DNA of 64,000 nt from contig JAQFVV010000001.1 of assembly GCA_028023455.1 (NCBI GenBank), forward strand, positions 25,967,401 to 26,031,400, in the 5' to 3' direction. Made by a program: the position numbers and the translations under genes. Shown here piece by piece: positions 54,163 through 64,000 of this stretch (position 1 is its first letter; each line of letters starts with the position of its first letter). This DNA is from Epiperipatus broadwayi. Lineage: Eukaryota > Onychophora > Udeonychophora > Euonychophora > Peripatidae. The notes below the pieces were generated by a model. The model was not told the DNA's origin. It did no database searches and saw only the letters and a list, made by a program, of their open reading frames with translations.

Positions 54163-54500
54163 AAAAAGTATAGGTTGATGAAATTTTTTCTACAATTTTT
54201 TCTACCTGAATGAAAAGCGGTAATTAAAAAAAAGTCTTATAATTTATATTTATTTACTCTTCTGAATTATTTGATTTGTTTTGATAACATTTTTTGTTTT
54301 GTTGTGTATATTTACAAATAGGTTGATTAATATCTGTTGAGAATTCTTTGTTTTGTTTTGTAAAATTACATAAAAAAGTATAGGTTGATGAATATTTTTC
54401 TTCAATTTTTTCCCCCTGCATGCAAAGTGCTATTAAAACTCTTACAATTTATATTTCTTTATCATTCCGAATTATTGTTTTTGTTTTGTTTACTTTTTTT
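54163..54500. repeat. Tandem duplication, unit about 210 bp
   Basis: AAAAAGTATAGGTTGATGAA at 54163 and again at 54373, followed by matching CAATTTTTTC and ATAATTTATATTT-like blocks. Diverged. Confidence 0.75.
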
Positions 54501-54650
54501 TTTTTTTTTTACAAAAATTTCCATTTTTTAGAAAAAGATCTCGACACACTTTGCAATCATTTGTTTATTTTGGCAGAAAAATTTCCACTTCGGGTTTTCA
54601 TTTTCTGTGGTAACGTGAAATTTGAATTGGGATTTTTTAAATGCGATTAA

Positions 54651-55070
54651 TTCCTGTTATTTATTACAGTTTAAGTAGCATACGTGTATATTTTATCTGT
54701 TTTTGTAAATATTATTTACAAAAAATTATAATTTAGTGATTGTTTTATTGTAAAGTAACATTGGAGAGTTGATTCAATCTATTTTCACCAGAAGCTGAGA
54801 AAATATAGTTTTTACCATCTAAAATTTATGGTTTGCAATGTTTTTAATTACACATGCATTTTCTTCAATTTGGTTGTTTGAACACAATCAATCCCTCTTA
54901 TTTATTATAGTGGTAAGTAGCATATGTGTATATTTTATCTGCTTTGGTAAGTAAATAATTTAGTGATTATATGTAAAGTAACATTGGGGAGTTGATTCAA
55001 TATATTTTCACTGGGGTGTAGTCTTTAAGATATAAAATTTATGGTTTAAAATGTTTTTTGAGTATTACTT
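54651..55070. repeat. Tandem duplication, unit about 240 bp
   Basis: TTATTTATTA, GTAGCATA.GTGTATATTTTATCTG and GTAAAGTAACATTGG.GAGTTGATTCAAT occur twice (first unit from 54651, second from about 54891). With the preceding duplication this makes a T-rich, internally repetitive block. Confidence 0.8.
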
Positions 55071-55754
55071 TTGCAAAACATACATATGTTTACAATTTTT
55101 TAGTGTGTGTTAATTTTAGTTCTGCGATATTCTATTAGACTTGCTATAACTTTTTGTATTTAAGTCAACAACTTTGTAAATCTTTGTGAAAATATCATGT
55201 ACAAGATCATCCATGTACAAGTTACTTTTTCCACAAAAAATTCTGGCCAAAAATATCATGTACAAAATCCTTGTATATGTTATTTTGGTCAGATCACAAG
55301 ATTTACAATGTCATCAATGGATTGATATGAATATAAAAAGATCATCAGGTCTAATATTGCAAGACTAATACTCAAATACCAAATGATGTTATCTGATCTT
55401 AATATAAAATATTTTTACTTAAGTATTTCATTAATGTAATCTTGACAATGTCTAAATGATGTAGAATGAGACCTAATGATATAAAAAAGAAAAAAAAAGG
55501 ATAATCTGAATAGGTAACAAGTGAAAAGACTACTTATTAGTATAATTATAAATATACGTACACCACTGAAATAGAACAAAATAAAATTGGAGATTGATGT
55601 AGAGTAAAAGTGGAAGAGAAATAAGGAAATGTAATGAAATTTATTCAGTTTAGTTAAGCAAGAAATTCTCTCTGATTATCCTAATAATTATATTAAAAAT
55701 GTTCATTTATAAAAACTTTGATAGTGGCAGAATTTTAAAAAACTTTCAAGAATC
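55071..55754. other. AT-rich spacer
   Basis: A short direct repeat (AAATATCATGTACAA) at about 55189 and 55249. No genes. Confidence 0.35.
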
Positions 55755-56400
55755 ACTTTAAGTAAAGAATATAGAGAAACAAAAGCCAATGAACATTGCA
55801 GAATTTGGAGAATATGTCAAAAGTTTCACCACAGTATAAGGATGATGAAATAAAAAATCCAGAATTGGAAATTGAAGTACTAAAGAATCTTTATGAAGTA
55901 AAAGGTAGTATAGTGAATACAGGATAGAACAAAAGCCCAATGCAAAAATTAAATCAACAAGTAAATATTGTGCAATGTTCCAGCAAGTGATAAAAGCAAA
56001 GTAATATGTATAAACAAACAGAAAAATTGATGATACAACAAACAAAATGAATGGAAGATCAGATATCAAAATAAATTGAATGAATGGGCAATAAAATGTA
56101 ATATATCAAAGCAAATTGAACAAATGGAAGATATAATAACAGATCAAACAAACAAGAGAAGATATGTCCAGACAAGGAGAAAAAAATCTGTATGAAAATG
56201 AGAGAAATATAAAAAGAAATGAGGGCAGAGTTGCTACAAGAGTATATAAAATTGGAGACAAGAATAAAAGGTTTGGAAAATAAAGTGAACAAATGTCAAG
56301 AAATACAAATGAAAAAGAGAAACATTCATGTCAATTTTGAACAGTTGAAAAAAGACTTAATCTTCAAGATCAAAAAAATAAGATTCTAAGAACATCCAAA
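55755..56400 (+). pseudogene. Gypsy copy 3: coiled-coil Gag N-terminal region
   Basis: Purine-rich plus-strand sequence, readable in pieces as highly charged coiled coil. An open run from about 55816 (MSKVSPQYKDDEI, then ELEIEVLKNLYE) is followed by repeated IEQM/SKQ-type fragments. The last run, at about 56216-56360, contains KEMRAELLQEYIKLETRIKG. Stops and frame breaks throughout. It stands about 1.5 kb before capsid remnants on the same strand and parallels the coiled coil at 25690-26519. The reading as Gag is inferred from this order. Confidence 0.45.
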
Positions 56401-57929
56401 ACAAGTGTAAAATGATAGATGAATGTTTGGATTACCATACAGAAGAATATAACTAAAAAAATCCCAAGAAACCATTTTATCATTTGTTTTTAATTTATCC
56501 ATATCATATTGATATTCACTTGAGCAATGACCAATTGATTTTCCCTTTATTCCTCCAACAAAATATAAATAAATAACCATTACAAAGCATTATTACAAAA
56601 CTTCTTAGTCAGAATTTTTTTTTTTTTTAAATTTTCTTCCTAAACCCTCAACTAAAAAAAATATAAATTGAAAAATTATCAAGTTTCGATTCAAATTTGT
56701 GAATGTAGTAGGTGTATGCTCGAATTATTATGCCAAAAGGTCTTTCCCATTTGTATGTACAAAAAAAAAAATTGTGTTTTTTTTTTTTAATTATTGAATG
56801 TGTCTGGTTTAAATGCTATGCTGATATAGGAAAACTAATTTTGTATCGGAGAATAACACTTAAAACATTTCAATTTTAGAAAAAAATTTAATTCAGAAGT
56901 CATAATGAAAAATTTATACTAATTTTACAAGACTAAAGTGAGTTTACAATTGCCATTTTAAAAGATATTAAGTTTTAGTTTAATAAGTATATGCATGTTT
57001 ACAATTTGATTCAGAGTTTTATTTTTAGTTCAAAATAAGAATTTTGAATTATTATTTCAAAGATAGTCTTTTTTTATATTTACTTTTATTTATTATTTTG
57101 ACACATTTATCATAATTCTTGAAAATAATTATATATTGATTATTATTCAACTTATACTTTTAATTTTTATTTTATGTTTGAAGTAAGCCTTATAATATAT
57201 ACTAAGAAGTCATTGCCAAAATATTATTATTCCGACCTTTTAGACATATCTGTTTTGGTTGTTGGTCTTTGTTAGTGGTAAATTTTCAGAAAATATTAAC
57301 AATATTTTATTTCATACAGAAGTAATTTAAATATACAATTTCCCAGATATACAAAATATGTGCTCTTACCTATGTGTATGGATAAGTGTTTACAAATATA
57401 AATGAATAATCTTTTGGTAAAATTTACTTTAAAAATTAAAAAATATTTTTTTAAACTTTTAATAGGCATTTAGGTAGATAAATAAATGATGATAAGATAA
57501 ATTGCTTTGAAAAGTGACTGGGTGAACTTAATATAAGGTGCATTTATAAATAAATGACTCATAAAAAGCCAATAACAGGAAAATATGTGAAAATGGAAGA
57601 ATGATCTCAGTACACAACAAGGAGTGAACAAAGAACTGTAGACCAAAACAAATGGATTTAAGAAGTACATATATGAAACATTTTAGTCAAATGTATAAAA
57701 ACAAGAATAGGAAATGTAGATAAAAATTGAAAATTTAAAGATAAAAGAAAACTATGATTGGGGCAGAAAAGTGAAAATGATCCAAAAAACAAAGACAGAC
57801 CATATATTTAGTGAATTACACAGTTCATCCTAAGGGGTATCAACAGCAAGGTATAAATAGGGTTTTTAAATAAAAACTATCACAACAGTATCATTATTCT
57901 TATAAGAAGCTTGGTATTGTCCAAGTTTT
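56401..57929. other. AT-rich DNA between Gag remnants
   Basis: No readable domain; may include an insertion separating the two Gag parts. Confidence 0.3.
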
Positions 57930-58560
57930 CCAAGTAAAAGAATTTAGGGGTGATGTAGAAGAAGACCTATTAGAACACTTGAATGGATTTTAAAAAATGT
58001 TTTTATAACATCCAAATAATGGAGAAAAATTATTGATTGCATCCAATTGTTTGTATAGAAAATCCAAAAGTCAATGAAATTATTTTAGCATGAATCCATA
58101 AACCTTTGGGAACTTCTATGACACAATGTTATGGATATTTTGAAATGAAGAAAGACAGGGTTTTACACAAAGTGTCACAAGAAAAATATAGGCCAAAAAA
58201 CAAGGAAACATACCCTCAGTTTTCTTAATTGACATGCACCGGCTTAAGAACACTCACTGCCTTCCTAAGATCAGAATGACAATCCAAGTGATAAAATATA
58301 ATATGCCAGTCAATATTCAAAAAATAATGACTGGGAGTAACTGCACAACAATTGAAGAAGCAGCAGAGCTCCTGAACACAATATACATTAAAAAAAATTA
58401 TCTCATAACTACAGAGAGAATACGAAAATTAGATGTTCACAAATTTAATACATTTACAATCCAGGTCATATATTTCTATTTAATAAAGATGAGAATGGTT
58501 GGAATCACAGAGTATCTTCTTTACCCCAGCAAGATAACTTTCAGAAGAGAAGATGGATGA
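57930..58560 (+). pseudogene. Gypsy copy 3: Gag capsid region
   Basis: FRGDVEEDLLEHLNGF at about 57942-57990, then NGEKLLIASNCL at about 58018-58053, resemble the F-x-G...HL...EGEKI block of the copy-1 capsid. 58234-58560 is an open frame of 108 codons containing MPVNIQKIMTGSNCTTIEEA and ELLNTI, comparable to the copy-1 segment that ends in ELLNNIDI. Read alone it would look like an orphan gene; context says Gag. It precedes protease sequence on the same strand. Confidence 0.6.
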
Positions 58561-58711
58561 GAAATAAGAAGAATTATCCCTATCAACATGAATATCAAAG
58601 TTATAATAAAAAAGACTTTTGGTCTATAGACAAATAAAGCAAGCATTACTGTCTTTCTTCCAATAGTTATTTTATGAAAGTAAGAAATATTAAAATTGTT
58701 CTTGGCAACTT

Positions 58712-59400
58712 GGGAAGATGAGATTTTACTAGCCTATGCAAAATAGTTGTACTGTTATAAATATTACAATGGGGGAATTTTCTGCTCATGCATTCATTGA
58801 CACTAGAAGCCAGATATCATTAGTCATAGAAAACATTATCTAAAATACACTAGAAGCCAAACTGGATCTTAGGAAAGTTAATCTTGCAAAAATCCAAGGT
58901 TACCTTAGTTAATGGTCAAAAGTCAAGTCTCAATAATAAACAAATCTAGATAAATATATAAATAGGAAATCAACATGGAAGATTATTTCACTTTACTAAC
59001 CTATGCAAACCAATCATGCTCTGTTATAAATATTACTATGGAGAGAATTTCTGCTTTGCTCTCATTGATGCAGAGAACTAGTTATCATTAATCACAGAAA
59101 ATTTAGTCTGAAATAGTATAGAAGTCACACTGAATTTTAGGAATCTTAACCTTGCAAAACTCCTAAGTCACCTTAGGTAAAGGCTAAAAATTAATTATCA
59201 GTAGTAAATATATTTGGATAAGTATACAAATAGGGAACCAACATTTAGTATGTTTTTAGTTGTACCTGGACTCATATAAAAAACATCTTGGGATCAGATT
59301 TTCTGCACCACCAATACTATAAAGTAACTATTCTCAACAAATATTAATATGCTGTCAGCAAAAAATTGTGTCTGCATGACAAGTCAAGGTTGAGTCAGAT
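58712..59400 (+). pseudogene. Gypsy copy 3: retropepsin with duplicated active-site segment
   Basis: Two adjacent diverged copies (about 58712-58985 and 58986-59245) of the protease N-terminal half. The first reads AFIDTRSQISLV (DTG changed to DTR), the second ALIDAEN-stop-LSLI (DTG changed to DAE). A single C-terminal half follows: LVVPGL then ILGSDFLHHQYY (about 59257-59325). Matching flanks (CCTATGCAAA, CTGTTATAAATATTAC, ATCTTGCAAAA-like) show that nucleotides, not just the motif, were duplicated. RT is not found downstream. Both catalytic loops are mutated. Confidence 0.7.
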
Positions 59401-60159
59401 GAGTTTAAAAACCTAGAAGAAACAGTTCAAACAAATAGATAACTAAATAAATGGATATGCCCAAATAAATAGATGATAAAAACAAATAAAAACCATCCAT
59501 ATGGATAATATGATAAATTGATAATCATTCCAAATAATGTAAGCTATCTAGAATCTAATGGATAACATGTCCAAAGAAATAAAAACAGTTATTCAAAAAG
59601 ATCAAGGATAATATGAAAAATGTAAGCAAAGGAATTAAATGAAAATGTCAGTATCTTCATAAAATATAAATTTAAAAAATAAAAAAGAAATATAGATACA
59701 GTTAAGATAAGAATAAAAGACTAAAAGGCAATGTACAAAAATATTGAAAAAAAATTTAAGGAACAATGTCTAGATAAAAATAATATTAAGATGGGAAAAA
59801 TAATATGAAGAAAAAATGGAAAGAAGGGAAGATAAATTCAGACTCAATATTTATAGCCATACATCGTTAATTCACATTCCAAGATCTCTCATTTAATATC
59901 AAAACAGCTTAGATAGGCACTTTAGTTTAATTCCAAAAGATGAAGAAGTTAAATTGGTTATATAAACTTTAATCACTTTTGGGGGCACTTTAGGAAAGAT
60001 AAGATTTGTTGTTTAGAAAACCAAGTAATGTTTTAGGAATTTATAAAAAGGCATTTTGAGTTTCTATTGGATTGAAGATTATTAAGAGGATATTAGATAT
60101 TAAAAGTATCTCAAGAAAAATGCAGATCTGCACTGGCTAGATTTCATTTGATAGTAAAG
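59401..60159. other. AT-rich DNA
   Basis: Purine-rich and without readable domains. Possibly more Gag-like coiled-coil debris, unproven. Confidence 0.3.
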
Positions 60160-60336
60160 TCATCATTGGTATAACAATAATATTGGCATCAACAAGTGCT
60201 TTGAGCATTCCATCAACAATTTTCAATCATATCGATGGCTGAAGAGTTGGAGAAGGACAAAGATAGAAGTCTATCCATTAAAGTTTGCAGATTTGTTATC
60301 GTAATATAATCTGAGCACTGTTTTATATATATATAT
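60160..60336 (-). repeat. Family F fragment, interrupted by the LTR
   Basis: Minus-oriented fragment of the repeat of 19965-21475: TTTGAGCATTCCATCA, TCAAT..ATCGATGGCTGAAGAGTTGGAG, CTATCCATTAAAGTTTG, ATCTGAGCACTG. It stops at the LTR start at 60337, so the LTR element inserted into it. Confidence 0.75.
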
Positions 60337-61985
60337 TGTAACGATCCGGAGAAGGGTACTTAACGTAAACTGCACTACGGGGCGCCATCTAGGCATTTGA
60401 ACCTAGAAAAATTTATAGAGTAGGCAGATACGTAAGTCAAAAAAAAAAAAATTTTTTTTTTTTTTAAATTTTGATTCCGGTCGTTAGCCCATGTCACTAG
60501 CTCAGTGGAATAGCAGAGATTTAATAATATCATTTACTAGTATATAAAAGAATAAAGTAAGCCACTGCCAGTAATTATCATACAAACAGATTTATTTATG
60601 CACATATATATAAGGTTTAAAATTATTTTAGTGATTTACATTTAAACATTTAACATTATTTTTAACTTTGATTTTACTTTAATTTACATTGAGTTACTAT
60701 TATATTATAAATTTACATTTTTAATCAAGTTCGCACAGATGGGCTTATAAACCTGTTTAATATGTTGCTATAGATCGGTTACATAGATTTCAACGGTCAA
60801 AAACATTTCAAAGTAAACATAAACGATCAAAATACAAAATTATTGATTACTGACAATTGCATAGGGAATTATAAGAAACCCTCTAGTATTCATCGTAAGA
60901 TACTTGCATCGTCACCAATAACTTAAAAGACATCCGAATAAATACATTTTTAGATACTCACCGTAAGGTATCATTATTTATCGAATGTCTATATATTTTG
61001 ATCAAATATGAAACGCAAAACATAGTTAACCGATAAACAATCCATGCAAGCGTCTATAAACAACTTAAATTTAATAGTTTTATTTAGGATCGAGCCTGAA
61101 TCGACTACATAGATTTGCATTTGAAAATAAAATATTCTATCCCTACTTAACCTTAGGCAACACATTTCGCAATCAACTGGCGCCAATCCATCTGATACAT
61201 TCATGTATTCAATGTAGCATGATACGACAACACAACTATATTGTCAGGAATGTACATCTGAACAATATGTAGAAATAGAAACGACATTGACTCTCCACCC
61301 ACAGGGATGTGACATCTGTGGGCAAGTAGATCAATAAACTAAAAACTCCATAGGAATGGGCTGCGGTATTCTGCCGACTTACAAACCCATCCATAGGCAA
61401 ACAGAGGGTGTGTGGCGTATATCTATAATCCTGCCCGTAGCGGATCTCATATTACACCTACTAATTACATAAATATATCCAATCCATTGAACCAATTCAA
61501 CTACGAAATGAACAACCCAAGATTACCCTCCCTTAATATATCTTTACAAATCGATACAGCCATTCACGCCCGACTTAAGTTTAACATTTTTTTATAATTT
61601 ATTTAACGGAAAACAGAAATCATAATAAAACTTAAAGAACAAAATTAAATAAATAAATAAATAAATGGAAATGATTTTACAAATTAAATACATTAAATAA
61701 AATTATAACTAATTAATAAAATAATGTTGGTCAGATAGAATAATATTGAAATCATTTAAATCTGGAAAGTTTTTAATTTACTGTTCATAAATTTTAAAGT
61801 CTTACGGTTATTGAAATAGTTCATCTTCGTATATTCCTTGCCGTTTGCACGTGAATTCCCACGTCGTCCGAAGATTTGTATCCGGTTGATCGATTTATTT
61901 ATCCTTTGGAGATTTTTATTTTTTTTTTTTAGTGTAATTGGTCCTCAATGAAGAAACGATGGCCCATTCTTCTTCCTTTCTTACA

Positions 61986-62026
61986 GAACTGAAGGGATTG
62001 AAGCTGTGCGTCTTTTTCAATCCCCC
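61986..62026 (-). other. Conserved hairpin in the LTR leader
   Basis: GGGATTGAA and TTCAATCCC separated by about 16 bases, just downstream of the inferred transcription start on the minus strand. The old copy has the same stem (about 40259-40290) with a different loop. Role unknown: RNA structure for packaging or poly(A) control is possible. Confidence 0.6.
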
Positions 62027-62106
62027 CAGCACTAACACCTAGCTGTTACATCGTCAATAATCAATCACTCCTCATTCACTAACTACCAAGCTTTCCAAAA
62101 CCTGTC

Positions 62107-62210
62107 CTTTTTATATTAATGTCAAGGATTGAATTAACATTGCGTCATGGAGTGATGATTCTTTCGCTGAGGTCCGATTTCCCAAATGGATTTCTTTCAT
62201 TGGCTAATCA
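62107..62210 (-). promoter_or_regulatory. Core promoter of the long LTR
   Basis: Minus strand: AGCCAATG (about 62200-62207, CCAAT box) about 85 bases upstream of TTAATATAAAAAGG (about 62107-62119, TATA box). Both are preserved in the old copy (AGCCAATA near 40443-40450, TTAATATAAAAAGG near 40353-40366), which supports function. Confidence 0.55.
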
Positions 62211-62575
62211 GTTTCTATTGTTTTTTTTTCTATCTGACTGAGGTTATTACATTTAAATGCTCAAGGCTGGTTTTAATTTAACTAATTAACAATCATTTCC
62301 ATTTCTAATTAATTACCCTGTTTTCCAAATCAAAAATATATTTCAAGACAAATTTAAAGATATAATTTTATCTCCAAATCTTTTTTAAAATTTAGTTTTA
62401 AAAATACCTTTTTCTTTAATAAAAATTTTATTTTAATAATTTTTCATTATCTGTGCGACTTAATATATAAGAGTTTAAGACGATATTTTAATTTCAATTT
62501 TTAATTTTTAAAGAAAGTTTTTAAATGCGAACTTTTTATTTTAACTTGTTTAATAATATATATATAAAAAAACAA

Positions 62576-62601
62576 TGTAACGAACGTCTGTGCTCGTTAC
62601 A
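62576..62601. repeat. Short inverted repeat mimicking LTR ends
   Basis: TGTAACGA and TCGTTACA around a 10-base loop, inside the LTR. Resembles joined LTR termini. Confidence 0.5.
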
Positions 62602-62779
62602 TATCAGTAAAGTTACTTAAAAAAAAATGATCAAAAAAAAAAAATATTTTACTTAGGGTTAGTAATTACGGTATTAACAAAATTTACAAACATTCAGTTA
62701 ATAATTTTACAAAAAACTATATACAAAAAGAAAAAGAAAATGTTGACCATCGCCTACCTAAGGACCATTTACGTTAACA

Positions 62780-62793
62780 CCCCTCCCCCCGAG
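62780..62793 (-). other. Polypurine tract
   Basis: Minus strand CTCGGGGGGAGGGG directly before the LTR start TGTTAACG. This is the only such G-run for kilobases and sits where plus-strand DNA priming requires it. Confidence 0.75.
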
Positions 62794-63354
62794 AATTCTA
62801 TTTTATTTTATCCATTTGATTTCTACTTACGGCATGACAAACAAATTATTTAACTTATTTAGGAAGGTTGCATTGAGATAAATATGTTCCAAGATAATGG
62901 ATTTATACGTGTATATTTGCAGCACAATTATAACTACCACCAACTTATTTATGACTGATTGAAATGCATAAATAGGATTACACTGACGTAAATTCCCAAC
63001 GGTACTCATCGTAAGGTACCACATTTCGATCATAAACTTCCGTGGCTGTGCGCCTATACACGTTAACGCATAAATATATATTAACAAAAAAAAAAGACAT
63101 ATCCAATGCAACCTTTTGATTTTCTTTTTAATTTACAAAAATTAGTTTTAAAATTATTTATACTTTCTTTTATTTAATATATATGCGCAATTTCTTGCTG
63201 GCAGTGCTTTTATAAAATTTAAAAATATCCGACTTATGTAAGCAGATAAAACATTCATTTTGATAAAATTTGCTCAGGGTATTTGTGGTTTATTAAAGAT
63301 CGGAAATTTCAGCATTAATTCCACTTCTCAGGGTCAATCTCTGAGGTAAGGCCA

Positions 63355-63368
63355 CACTTGGGACGCCA
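63355..63368 (-). other. Primer-binding site
   Basis: Minus strand TGGCGTCCCAAGTG, two bases after the LTR end. Starts TGG as required for pairing with a tRNA CCA end. The tRNA is not identified. Confidence 0.7.
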
Positions 63369-63370
63369 AT

Positions 63371-64000
63371 TATAACGATCCAAACGAGGTGGGAGATCGC
63401 ATCGCACCGCACTACCAAAGGGCGCCATCTAGGCATTTGAGCCTAGAAAAATTTATAAAGTAGGCAGATACGCGCTGTTAGGATTTCACTTTATTTACAT
63501 ATTTAGATCATTAGCCCATTGTCACTAGCTCAGTGGAACAGCAGAGATTTAATAATATCATTTACTAGTATATAAAAGAATAAAGTAAGCCACTGCCAGT
63601 AATTATCATACAAACAGATTTATTTATGCACATATATATAAGGTTTAAAATTATTTTAGTGATTTACATTTAAACATTTAACATTATTTTTAACTTTGAT
63701 TTTACTTTAATTTACATTGAGTTACTATTATATTATAAATTTACATTTTTAATCAAGTTCGCACAGATGGGCTTATAGATCTGTTTAATATGTTGCTATA
63801 GATCGGTTACATAGATTTCAACGGTCAAAAACATTTCAGAGTAAACATAAACGACCAAAATACAAAATTATTGATTACTGACAATTGCATAGGGAATTAT
63901 AAGAAACCCAAATTGGCACATGTATATAAAATAATTTTGGATAAAAATTATTATCAAAATCTTTCGGAAAAAAGAATTTGAAAGTTACAATTAATTACTT
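63371..64000 (-). mobile_element. Long LTR, 5' copy, cut by the window end
   Basis: Starts (plus strand) TATAACGATCC, versus TGTAACGATCC in the other copy. About 63510-63909 is roughly 98 percent identical to 60484-60881. The first about 140 bases and everything after 63909 differ markedly from the other LTR. Confidence 0.7.

Larger units (their letters stand above)
60337..62779 (-). mobile_element. Long LTR (about 2.44 kb), 3' LTR of a minus-strand element
   Basis: On the minus strand it starts TGTTAACG just after a polypurine tract and ends ...GGATCGTTACA. Its upstream part carries CCAAT and TATA boxes about 580-670 bases from the start. Its last part is repeated at 63371-64000, and an older copy is split between 34336 and 40575. 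The ORFs inside (60989-61204, 61412-61597) are short and not conserved. The long stretch after the TATA box has no coding potential. Known analogues: non-autonomous LTR elements with large terminal repeats. Confidence 0.75.
62780..63370 (-). mobile_element. Internal region (about 590 bp) of the long-LTR element
   Basis: Bounded on the minus strand by a primer-binding site (63355-63368) and a polypurine tract (62780-62793). No gag or pol motif; the 94-codon minus ORF (62827-63111) shows no recognisable domain. The element is thus non-autonomous, or internally deleted. Confidence 0.65.

Noticed and set aside
55758-56292. Two hydrophobic minus-strand ORFs resembling membrane proteins
   Set aside because: Antisense shadow of purine-rich coiled-coil coding sequence; A-rich codons read backwards give Phe, Leu and Ile.

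Overview
The window looks like AT-rich, repeat-dominated nuclear DNA from an invertebrate animal. Pointers are good spliceosomal intron signals (pyrimidine tracts ending in AG, GTAAG donors), Ty3/Gypsy retroelements, APE-type and RTE/BovB-like LINE remnants, tRNA-derived SINE-like sequences, foldback elements and AT-type microsatellites. No operons, intact bacterial-type genes, rRNA or intact tRNA genes were seen. The species cannot be fixed from the sequence.

Layout. 1-3952 is a decayed Gypsy gag-pol with no LTR seen (gag, protease, RT, RNase H, integrase). 3953-8930 is mostly featureless AT-rich DNA with an (AT)n and a 150-bp (TAA)n tract. 8931-9019 is a candidate last exon of a minus-strand host gene whose protein ends in HDEL; further candidate exons lie at 17151, 33638 and 43632. 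9226-10540 is a dispersed repeat (second copy at 28165-29522). 10545-13345 is a minus-strand LINE with a two-knuckle ORF1 and an APE/RT ORF2 lacking its 3' end. 13855-21475 is rich in foldback structures and tandem duplications, with a small LINE RT fragment at 18960. 22281-23385 and 27074-28125 are two copies of another repeat. Between them are a candidate plus-strand terminal exon (23942), a SINE-like tRNA region and a minus-strand coiled-coil Gag-like pseudogene.

34336-40575 is an old long LTR split by about 4.6 kb of later DNA that includes a SINE and a separate 608-bp LTR with TATA box, poly(A) signal and primer-binding site. 40985-42057 is a satellite with a unit of about 360 bp; 42600-42960 is the C-terminus of an RTE-like LINE; 44000-44131 is a nearly perfect palindrome. 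47015-49855 is a SINE followed by a second degenerate Gypsy pol. 52985-53575 holds two SINE-like tRNA regions. 55755-59400 is a third Gypsy remnant (coiled-coil Gag, capsid, protease) whose protease active-site segment is tandemly duplicated. 60337-64000 is the most coherent mobile element: a minus-strand LTR element with a 2.4-kb LTR and only about 0.6 kb of internal, apparently non-coding sequence between a primer-binding site and a polypurine tract; its second LTR runs off the window.

How it fits together. The only host gene I can argue for is the HDEL gene, stretched over at least 35 kb with introns filled by repeats; its product would be retained in the endoplasmic reticulum, but I do not recognise the family. 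Almost everything else is retroelement debris in several age layers, with nested insertions (SINE in LTR, LTR in foldback repeat) that give relative ages.
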